NCBI GenBank assembly: GCA_964036195.1
Contig: OZ038459.1
Location: 20,829,206 to 20,893,205, forward strand
Direction: 5' to 3'
Length of the DNA stretch: 64,000 nt
DNA from: Sphaerolaimus hirsutus
Taxonomy: Eukaryota; Nematoda; Chromadorea; Monhysterida; Sphaerolaimidae
Every line of letters starts with the position of its first letter. Positions within the stretch are counted from its first letter, which is position 1. Shown here one piece after another: positions 24,301 to 36,300 of this stretch. Position numbers and translations under genes: made by a program. The notes under the pieces are model-generated. The model was given only the letters and a program-made list of their open reading frames with translations. It did no database searches and was not told the DNA's origin.

Positions 24301-27300
24301 GGTATTTCGAGGTAATATGGTATGTGCTTTTTTTCTGTAGATTTAAATTGATCATATATTGTATTGTATGTACATTCACCCGGCCAATAAAATAAATTTG
24401 ATATTGTTCCTTTTGTTGTAATAGGTTGTCTTGAAATTTTGTGAGGCGGTTACTTGTTAAAATATAAATGTCTAATTCTAATCTATTCTAGGTCTAATTC
24501 TATAAGTCGACAAGTCCACAAAATGCGATTTTGAGTAAATCACATTTTAAGTTTCATTTCCAATTCCAGGTCCATGTGTAATACGATAACTCAGCTCTTG
24601 TCGAATACTTGCCTTTTGAGTGCTTTTAATACAATTATATCCAAATGTGTGCTCAGTTCCCAGAAGCGAGTAAAAAGCGTTATTGTAAAACTACATTCAA
24701 AATTAGGCTCTTAACTCTGCTGAGATGCATCGAGGCTCGCAGTGGCTGAGTACATGGTCTTCTCCACACAACAACACATCAAAATAACTGGGAAAGTTTT
24801 GGCAGGCATTTTCGGGCATTAATCAATGTTTTGGCAGAGTGCCAAGAAGGAATGTGGGATGAATAGATCATCTAAACACCTTCTTGGAAATCTGATAACA
24901 CTCCACACCTCATAAAATACCACCCTCAAGTTCAGCCAAGCATGTGAATCGTGGACAATACGGCCAACTTCGGGCTTTGTACTCTCAGTGTTCTACTGAC
25001 CTTGGCACAGTTCCAACAATGGTTTCTGGCCTAGAAGGACATCCAGGAGGATCTGACAGGACTCAAATCATTTCAACTAATCAGTATTTACTGTAAATTC
25101 TTGTTTGGCACATGTTTGCACTTGTTTTCAAAGTTCATGCTGTGTTATTTCTGTATTTGACTGAAATGTTCCACCTTTGATTCTGGGCCCGTTTCTGAGC
25201 GAAACTAAGTGATTTTAGATATTCTGACCCGAAACAAGCCCTAGAATACATGGCATAAACCTCAATGTGATCCATATTTTCCAAAAATCGCGATATTTTT
25301 GATACGAGTCAATTTTTAGTAAAGACAGTTTTTGCTGTATCTAACTTGTTTGTAAACAGATTTTGATGTAATTTGTACCATTTTGATCGGAATTGTGCTC
25401 TCTAACTTTTTATACAACTTTGAAGTGACTCTAAACAACTTAAAACTTCACCCATGTTCATGTATATTTGTTGTAAATACTGTATTACCTTGAAATACCC
25501 CCAGGGGGTTTATTATTTTGCCAGCAAAATTTGAGGGGGGATAATTTGAGGGGGGGTTTATTCGAGGGGGGTCTATTATTTTGCCAGAAATTTTTGGAAA
25601 TTCCCCATACACAGACGTAGAAAGTCTAACGATTAGATAGATGTATATGGGGTTATAGGCATATTTAAGTGTATATACACATACAATCTTCCCTAATGTC
25701 ACGCAATCATCAGTTTTAACGTGTGTTCTGCATTGTACAGATCACAAACTGCGGTATTTGTAATGTATGTTCTCTTTACACTAAATTTTAGGGGGGTATT
25801 TTGAGGGGGGGGGGGTTATTATTTCCTCAGCCGAATTTTAGGGGGGTATTTTGAGGGGGGTCAATTCAAGGGGGGGGTTAATTTGAGGTAATATGGTAGG
25901 TGTGATATTTCACTCACTTGTAGTTTTAAGCTTGTTCTAACTTGTATATTGTGAAATGTAATCTCAGTTGTGATATACATAACAAATGCACTGTGATAAA
26001 CCTTGTTTCTAATTCACTGATCTTGTTTGATCTTCACTTGTTTTCTTGTGGGTTGTTGCTTTTGTCTTAGAGGTTAGTAACACAAAGGTTGCAGTCTCCA
26101 GTACTCATTGGGTGTGGTTACGTGTTCCAGCTAGTGAGTTCTATTCAGTTTTGTGCTTTTCCCTTGTTTTTATGCTTCTTTGTGCTTGTAAGTTGTAGCT
26201 GTTTCCTTCCTATTCATGTTTTTGGCTCATTGCCAGGTCTATTCTTAAGCTTACCTTTAAGCTCCACCTATTAGGATAACCTTGTGCAGTTTGTATTGAT
26301 TCTCTGGTTTTAAAGGGTAACACCCACAAGACCCAAAAGTACCCCATAAACCATACTGTGCTCATACAAAGGTAGTCACTTATTTTTGTAACAGTTCAAA
26401 CTAAAGTAACTCCAAACTGATTGGCTGGCTCCACCCAAGTGGAAAACCAGTTTTGAGCTATAAAAGCAGAATCAGAACCCTCTCACTCTCTCACTCACTC
26501 ACTGAACTAATTATTCATTCTCCACTCAACTACTGAGCTAATTATTCATACTCGAGTCTACTAAAGTATGAGCCAGCCTGGTTTATGTTAGGTCTTTGTT
26601 CACTGGATTTGTCGGTGCTAAGTGTTTAAAGTGCACTTAGGTGGCTAATCAGCACTTAGCCTGAGCTGGGAGCTTGGGTCTTGTGGGGTGAGTAGCTCAG
26701 TCAATAGCTGCTCTCCCCCAAGCTCATGTTTGCCCTCCCTGGATGTGGCTGGTGTAGGCTTTAATCAGCACCCATATTTTTGTACTGTTTTGTGTTTGGA
26801 AAGTTTGAAACCTGTTCATTGATTTTGAAATGTTTTAAGTGTTTGGGAATTTAAGTTTAAGTACACCTACTTTTAGCAAATTCTCTCCCTTTTCTTCCTT
26901 CTACACCCCAAAAAAGCCTATATATCGAAATTTTTGCCAAGCAGTTCTGAGCTATATCTACGTGTTCTGTGGCCACCGCCCACCCCCGTCCTAAAAGATA
27001 CTACAATACATTTACTCCAGTCACTTTACACCCCCTTTTTTGCCCATGCGATGTTCATGAAAAGTTGAAAAAGTCATCTAAAAGTCAAAAAGTCAGAATA
27101 TTTTGAGGAAGGAGTTTAATGAGGGACGAGTGATTTTTTCTTCACGTTCACAACAGGGGGTGGGTTTCGAGGGGAGGAATACTTGTTTGAGGATTTATGG
27201 GTTTACAGTCATTTTTTATACAAAATCGCATGCTTCATCATAACTGGCACGCTTCCTATGTGAGACATAAATGAGTGTGATTGCAGAGTATTATGTCCGC

Positions 27301-30300
27301 AGAATATATTTACAGTCTATCTATGGGTCCGCCTCTGCCGCCGCGGCTTCAAACGTTTTTGTTGATGTTTTTTTCATTACATTACCGTATTTCTCCGTTT
27401 ATAGCACCCCCGTGTGCATAACACCCAGGGTGTTATATAGAGTAGTGGGAGTGGGGATTATTTTTTGTCATGCCTAGTTACATATACACAAAAAAATGCT
27501 AATCTGTTTGCGCACCACAAGTGCACATGTTTCTGCTAGAGGGTTCCAGGTTGACAATAAATTTCTCTATGTCATATCATCAAGAAAAAATAATCCCCAC
27601 TCCCACTACTTATAGTTTTATAGCACCCCGGGGGTGCTATGCTAGGTTTCAAAAAACGACTCGAATTTAATGGTTTGAATACTGTGTCTGGCGCCACTCA
27701 TTGTAATTCCGGCACGCACGCGCATTTTTTCCATTGAATTAGCTGCACGCTGGGAACAAAAAAACATGTAGGGATGTTTGTATTTAGAAAATGAAATAAC
27801 ACTGGAATTTTTATGCTCTGATTTTGCTGTTTTGTTTGATTCAATGTTGATTCCATGTATAGCACCCCATTGACCTAACACCCAGGTGTTATACAAGTTT
27901 TAAGAAAGTTCTCTGAAAATTGCTCCAATCTTGTATAACCCCTGGGTGTTATAAATGGAGAAATACGGTACACTTTTTCATATGTGCCACATATCAATCT
28001 CAATTGATCTAGACGTTGAACTTCAGAAATGTATTTTGTGCCCCTTGAATTCCCTGAAAAATTCGAAAAGTATTTTTGAATTTTCGAATTTTCAAATTTT
28101 TTGAAATAAATTGATTTTAAGTGTTTTTTCCAAGGGTGAAATAAAAATTCGAAAATTCCGAAAAAAAATTGAAAATGTTTTCGAATTTTTGAATCTTTTT
28201 TTGCCATCGTTAATTAAGGTTCATCAGATTCGAAATCGTTTGCCCTTTAAGATAAATAATACTTCAAACCACTTCACATAAAAAACTTTTGCATGAGTTG
28301 TGTTGCATGCAAAATTCATAGGTATTTTTATGTTAAATTTGCAGTTTCTAACAATAGCAATACCTAACAAATTGTCAAAATCCTATGTGGCGGCATCATC
28401 AAACACACCTGTGCAAGTGGAGCGAATGACATAAAACACATGTTTTTCATGAGTTTTTTTGTCAATGAGTGCTGCAACTAATCAAGTAATTAATAATTAT
28501 GTGTGCACATGGGCGGTGCATGTGTGTGTATAAGCGGTATTCCTTTTGTGACAATTTGGTCTATGTGACATATTTTATGTGTGTCTTTCTGGACACGTGT
28601 CTAGTCATCCCTGTGTCAGGTTGTACCTTGTGTCAAAATGGCTGTGTCAAAGTGTCCCGTGTCAAGTTTTTTTGTGACAATTCATACACCAACCTGGGAA
28701 AAAGGGGGAAATTAACACCACAGCCACACACTATCAAACGCAAATTGCTGCAGTATGCGCGCACTGCTGTGGTTGGTGGAGGTGGTTCTGAAGGGCACTA
28801 TTGAGTGATATCTATTGCTTGGGTGTCTGGAGGTCTGCCAAAGCTGGCTGCAGTTGGTGGGTCTAGTAGGTGCAATGTTGCTGGGTGCAAGAAGGTTGTG
28901 TGAGGGAATGCTGCGTGAAGGTTGCGTGTGCAAAGTGGTGTTGTGTGTTGCCCGATTGACACCGTGTTGGTGACTGAGTTGTCAGACTTGTGTGACAAGC
29001 TGGTTCAGGACTTACCCTGCTTTGTGGTCCCAGCTGTGCAAGGTGCTCAAAAGTCACACCATGTGTTGTCAAGGGGAATTTTGGGAGTGGAATGAATTTT
29101 GGGAGTGGAATGAATTTTGAGAGTGGAATGAATTTTGGTGGGCTCCCCTGGGATAAGTTTGGTAGTGGACCTGTCTGTGTGGATGACAGTATTTTGTGCA
29201 ATGCTTCCCAGCATCAAGCTCCACACAGTGTTGATTCATCTTATATTGGTATGGGTGGTGACAGCATATTGTCATCTTATATGTGGTGTGTGTCCAATGG
29301 CACTCTCTCATGCTCAACATTAAAGTCCAAATGTTAACAATAAAGTGTCAAATTTTCAGCCCCTAGTCTCAACGTAAATATAATGGAAAAATTGGGTGTC
29401 TATAAAATTCTACCCGGACAGAACAAAACCGTTTTGGGGAGGAATATGCACTTGTCGACTTCTTGCACTCCAGATTATTTTTGTTCCTGCCCGCGTTGTG
29501 CTTGCCTTATGGGGAAATTTATGGACTTGTTGACTTTTAGAAATTGGTGTCCATGATGGACTTATCACATTTCTTGTGTTTTTCCCATAAAAAAGGCTGC
29601 GGAAGGTGCACTTGTCTACTTTTAGCCCAAAACTAAGTGGACTTGTTGACTTGCCCAATTTTTTTGCATTTTTCCCAAAATGTCAAATTTGGCACTTTGC
29701 CATATGGGCACATGAGGTCAAAAAATTTATGGAAAATTATGAAAAATGTGTGGGAGTAGCCCCAGATGACGTTTCCGGGCGTAACTCAAAATTTTCATAT
29801 TTTGGACTTGTCGACTTTTAGAATTAGACGCCTCAAATATTTACGCCTCAAATATTTACGTATGTTTGGTGTCTTTAGTAGTGTATATCCAGTAGGCTCA
29901 ATCCTGCAATTTTGAAACTGCTGGTGCTTTACCAGACCGCAATGAGTTGGCTCTTGATCAACCATTTACAGTAGTGCCCTAACATTTATGGCACCGAGCC
30001 AGTAGATTTCATTTGGGTCCAGTCCTCCAACCAGATCTGCAACCACATTTGGCAGCTGGCCATTCACAGGCCAAGCCAGGTGGCCCTTGTATCCTGGTAC
30101 GTGACCTGCATCACAACAATGGAAAGCTGAAGTTGTATTTTCAAGGGAATTTTTAATAATATTTTCATGATTGTATTTACGACACACCTATTTACTAGAC
30201 AAAATATATCAAATGTCAAATGATCAATGACAACTTACAATGGAAGTACAATTTTCAGGTTTTAATTCATATCGTATTACCTCGAAATACCCCCATTTAT

Positions 30301-33300
30301 GGGGGTATATTATTTTGCCCGCAAAATTTGAGCGGTGTTAATGCGCGGGGGGCTTATTTGAGGGGGATTAATTCAAGGGGGATTAATTACAGGGGGGATA
30401 ATTCAAGGTAATACGATACCTTTTTACAATTTACCAGTGAAAAGAGTTCAAGAAATGATTTGATATGGATGGAGCACAAGCATTTTGCTAAAAGGTGTGC
30501 TTTTTACAGAGATCCATTAGGAATAAGTTTGATGGTACGTTGAAAATTATTTATAATTTGATATTATGCATAAAACAATATTATCAATACTGTATAAAAA
30601 AAATTATTTTGAATTATTTTTAGCAAAATTAATTTTTTTATAAATTTTACATTGAAAATTGAATTTTCTTACAAACCAGTGCACTTGTCAGCAACTTGGT
30701 GCCAGTTCGAGCCAGTGACCCCCTCGTCCCAGTACACATAGCAGGAGCCCTCATGGAACATACTCCGCTTCCCAGTAACATTCGGGTTGCAGTTAGCCTC
30801 TAAAGTATCTGCACGTGGAAAACAATGCATCACTGATAGATTCCTGAGTTTTAAATTTGATTTGGTTTGTGTACTATTCCATCATTGTTGCACTGGTTTT
30901 CCAACACATCTGTGCAGTCAGTCATTTCTGCAACAGCAAAAGTAAGCCCTGACACTTAGGCCGCGTTTACACGGATTTTCTGTGATGACAACAAAATGCA
31001 TTTTTTCAACTGTTCTTGTGGAATCAATGTGAAATATATTACATGTGTGATACCTCAATTGATAGTGATTGTGCCAGCTTCACTGCCTGGGGCAAACATC
31101 AAATTCCATAATTTCCCTAATCACGCACACTAGATCACACTTTTTTCATGTTGTCGTAGGTTTGTCGGAGGGTTTGTTCTACGCGGCCTCGCTCATGTGT
31201 GTGAATCAGAGTTGATAATGGGTATTTACTTTTACTCTAAAATATGTGTGAAACAGTATACTGGGTAAATACCCATGGGTTATACAATACTTCAATTGCA
31301 CCAGTACCCATTGTACCCAGTATCTTTCACAAGTGCTGGGTATTGTAAATATGTACTTATTTCTAAGAATGTGAGCATGGGTGAAAACATGTACCGTATT
31401 GCCTCAAATAGTCCCCCCGGGGAATTATTTTTTCCTCAGACTTGTTTCGGGGGGGGGGTGACTATTCAAGGGGGGAACTATTCAAGGGGGGGGCATTATT
31501 TTTTGTCAAAATTTTTATGCAAAATTATTTCAATTTATTTCACAGAACATTCATGTTGAATGAAACGACATGCTATTCTTGTTCAAATTCAACCACAAAT
31601 TTATCATGTGCCTAAAATTTGTGTTCATCAGCATCACGTCAGAATCATCATCATCATCAGATACACAACATCATCATCACTTTTCCCGCCATTTTCTCCC
31701 AAATCAAGCTCATTGAAGACCATTCAACCACGCATTCAACGCCCAGATGCAGCAGCTCTTTTGCTTATGCTTGCGTTGGCGATGTTTTTAAAGTATGTTT
31801 TTTGTGTGTCAGTGGGGGGAACTATTCGAGGGGGGAATTGTTTTTTCATCACTCGCCTAACAGGGGGGAACTATTCAAGGGGGGAACTATTCAAGGTGGG
31901 GGGACTAGGGGGAATACGGTAAGCACTGAAAACCTTGAACGATAGGCATTCCCCCCCCCCTTGAATTAACCCCCCCCTCGAAAACCCCCCCAGGTGTTTT
32001 CGAGCTGGGGAAACAATAACCCCCCTCGAAATACCCAACTCTGAAATGATGTACATCATGTATGTAACGTAAATACATGATGTATTTAGTGCTGCCGGTT
32101 TGCACCGCAGCTACACATATACCCTGTGTGAGTAGCGATGTACCGTATTTCCTTGAATTACCCCCCCCCCCTCGAAATACCCCCCCCCCTCAAAATGGAC
32201 ACTATGAACTTATAAACCCCCCCTCGAAATACCCCCCCCAAATTTAGTGTATAGAGGACGTAAATGACAAAGGCTGCGGTTTGTCATCTGGGTAATGCAA
32301 AACACACGTTAAAAACGATGACTCTGTTATGTGAGAACAGTGATTATACGTCTACACTAGTGATGGAATGGCGCCATGGCGCTGGCGCCATTTGAGGGCG
32401 CCAAAGGGCGCCGCGCCATGGCGCCATTGGCGCTTGGCGCCCTTTCTCTGTGGCGCCCTTGGCGCCTGGCGCCCACATTCTGAAAGGCGCCATGGCGCCC
32501 TTGGCGCTTGGCGCCCTTTTTCCGTGGCGCCCCTGGCGCCTGGCGCCCTGCTTTAAAAGGGCGCCAGCAGGGTTTCAAGGTGAGCGTTGTAAAAATGAAA
32601 AAAATGAACAACGCATCCGTGGATTATCTAAATTCGCCGGAAAAATGGACAAAGTGGTTTGAGTGGGTGGGAATCGTCGAATGGTTCATAAGATGTGCCT
32701 GACCGATCAGAAGACGAGTATGATGGACCATCAAACTTGCAAAATCATAAATCAATGGATTCAAATCGTTGCAATTCCGTTTTTGCCCATTTCAAGGGAA
32801 CATTGATTAAAAAAGTCGATTTGAAGTGAATGGATTGTTGTCTAATGACAATTTCCATTGTGTTTGAATTTGTCATGTTGATTTTATATAAAAATATTCT
32901 GTTGCTAGTCTTATTTTTGTTAATTAAATCCTGGACAACCCTGGACAACGTGAATTAAGACGTAAATGCATGTACTAAGGTGCTGTAGAAGCATTTTTAG
33001 CACACACAGGGTGTTGTACGCACCTATTTATACTGGCGCCCTTGGCGCCTGGCGCCATGTTTTTCAAATGGCGCCATGGCGCCCTTGGCGCTTGGCGCCC
33101 TCTTACCGTGGCGCCCCTGGCGCCTGGCGCCCACTTTCCGCATGTTTTCACATAATCTTTACTACAGATTTCACGAAAATTTCTGACAAAACAATAACCC
33201 CCCCCCCCCGCTAGGGTTCAAACGGGACCAGTTTTCTGGGAGCGGGGCCGGGACCGGGACCAGGAATTTTCCAATGTCGGGACCGGGACCGGGACCGGGA

Positions 33301-36300
33301 CCGGGACTGGGTGGTCGGGACCGGGACCGGGACCAGGAATTTTTGAATGTCGGGACCGGGACGGGGACGGGGACTGGGTTGTCAGGACCGGGACTGGGAC
33401 TGGGTTGTTAGAAATGTTTTTTTTGGCAGAAATCACCTCTTATAATGCTATACATAACATCACAAAATACTACCGCTTGTCTTGTATACCTATATTTGTT
33501 GACTCGCAACTATATTTAGAAGTGTTGGAAAAAAAATTCGTAGAAGGGATGGAAAAAAACGGCATTTTTTCCATCACTTATCATCGAAGTCGGGACCACT
33601 GAAAAATTCCGGGACCGGGACCGGGACCGCGACTGGGGTGTCGGGACCGGGACTGGGACCGGGACCACCCCAGTCCCGACTTTTTGCCGAACCGGGTACC
33701 GGGACCGCGGTCCCGTTTGAACCCTACCCCCCGCTCAAATAAGCCCCCCTCGAAATACCCCCCTCAAAATTTTCACTCTAAAAAATAAACCCCCTGGGGG
33801 TATTTCGAGGAAATACGGTAGACTCTTCCAAAAAATTGAGCCACTTGTCCATTTCTAAAAATGACAGTGACTGCAGAAGTGGTTGAAATTGAAACTAGTA
33901 TGGATGATGATCGATACTTGTACCCAAACAGAAGCAATTTTAAGCTTCCATGAGAACAAATACTCAATTTACTTAAAAATACTTGAAAAAATAATTTACG
34001 CAATTTTACCCAAGTACAGGGTAAAGAAAGTATTTTACTCAGGTATTTTTTGACCATTGGCAAAAATGAAAGTATTAAGCAGGATGGGTACTTTTGAAAA
34101 AGTTATAACTTATAGGTACTTATAAAGTAAACTTGGCGGACTTTTTGGACGTCACTGTTCTATGGGATTTTTGTACAAGTGCGAATACTTAAACTTGGCA
34201 CACATCCAAGTTGCTTGCGTTTCACGCAAACAGGTTTAAAGATGCACAATTTCTGTTCACATTCAAATCCAATTAAGTGACCGCAAATGGCCGCTAATGG
34301 TGTCCCACGTATTTACACGTTGAAACTTGTTTTGACTTTATCGCATTCCGCGGCCATTATCGGTGACGCGAACAGAAATTGTGCGTATTTAATCTTTTTG
34401 GTATGAAACGGAAGGAATTTGGACGTGTGCCAAATTAATACTTCATTACTTTTTCAGAGGAATTTGTCTGCACTGCGACGATAAGATCCGACCTAAGGCC
34501 TTACAATCCGACTTTCTATAATGATATGCCTATCAAATTCATATCGTTGTCATATACAATTGTAAAAGTCAGATTGAATAAAAGGTATCGTGAACCGAAT
34601 AGAAACCGTCCATTCAAGTTCGAATTTAAAAACAAACGTCATCGTTAACTAAGGGCCGAATCACTGATTTGTTTCATGTCCGCCGAGTTTACTTATACCT
34701 AAAGGTACTTATAACAACTCTGGTGCAAACCCCATATGTGGGCACGCGCGCAAGATAAAAAAGTGTGTGTGCCCCACTCTTTGAAACACGCGTGTATGCG
34801 ATGACTGCGATCCCCAGGAATTGGGGCACACGCGTTTTAGACAAACGTGTGCATGTGCCTCAGTCTGAAGACTCTACAATATTTGTGCAAATGTGCCTCT
34901 CCCGGACAACCTGATAACAACCAGGGTTGGTTTTTTGTACAATGGTATTTACTAAAATTGTATAAGAATTTTATTTTATTGTTCAATTTTTTTTCTCTGA
35001 GATTTTGCCAACCCTGATCAGAATCAATCGTCCTGTTTCAAATTACTGAGCATGCATCTAGGAAACAGAGTTGTTATAAGTACCAAACATTTTCAAAAGT
35101 ACCCGTACCAGTAAATACTCTCATTTTTACCCGCGCTCAAAAACACCCAGGTAAAATACTTTGTTTTTACTCAGTACTTGGGTAAAATTGAGTAAAAGTA
35201 TTTTTTAGGGTTTTTTGAGTAAATTGGGTATTTTTTGTCATGGGAGTATAAAATGCAATTTTTTGGCTACACGGCTCACATTTTTGGCTCGCATTATAAG
35301 AAAGAAGTACATACAAAGTAAAAAAATATGAATGCAAGCAGAGATATAGTCACTTTTTGCATTTTGTGTGCTTCAATTGAATTTTCTGAAATACTCAAAG
35401 TATCCAGTACTTGAGAAAAAGTACTAGGTACAATGGGTACTGGTACAATTGAAGTATTGTACACATGGGTATTTACTCAGTATGCTGTTTCATGCATATT
35501 TTAGAGTAAAAGTCAATACCCAATATCAACTCTGCTAGGAAAGGGGAGTCCAAACTCACAATCTGGTAAGGGTACACTCTTGTTGTAGACAAAATATTCC
35601 TCTTTCTCAAATGGAGTGATCAGTGCAATGCGGTAGGAGGAACCCTGCAATGTGAGGAGATGAATTAAATGAAATAGGGATGTGGTGGGTGAATGTTTTT
35701 TTCACAAAGCACAGCCAAGCAAGTACAGGTGCCATATTACCGCAATACACACACCCCCTCAAATAGCCCCCTAAATTCTGCTGGCAAAATAAAAGACCTA
35801 ACTTCCTCACCAAATCAGCCCACTGTACTTGGCATGACATTATTGGAGTAACCGACATTAAAAGTGAATTATAGTGAATTCAACAAAATATTGTCAATGC
35901 TGTAAATAATGTCAGACTGACGTGACAGTGAGTGAACAGGTTCAATGTGGCTGTAAAAATATTGTCATAAACATTGATTTATGTATTTACACTTTCCAAT
36001 TTTGCAGTAAAGTACAGTACTATGCACCAGGGACGTATCCAGGATTTTTGAGCGGGGGGGGGGCTGCTTGTTTACGGGGGCCGGGGAACGGGGGGGGCTC
36101 AGCCCCCCCCCCTAAAATTTTTCCCTATATAGGGACGGAAAGGCGTTTTGGCGCTAGCGCCATACAAAGGCGCCACGCCATGGCGCTATTGGCGTTGGCG
36201 CCAGCACCAGAAGCCGCTTTATATGTATGTAAAAATGCATAGGTACATATGCAGCGAAATTCGCAAAAAATGTGTTTATTTCTGAGGATATTGGTTCGCA

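Noticed and set aside
32368-32662. Open frames of WRLAPFFRGAPGA type in several frames
   Set aside because: Produced by the GGCGCC repeat; equally open on both strands.
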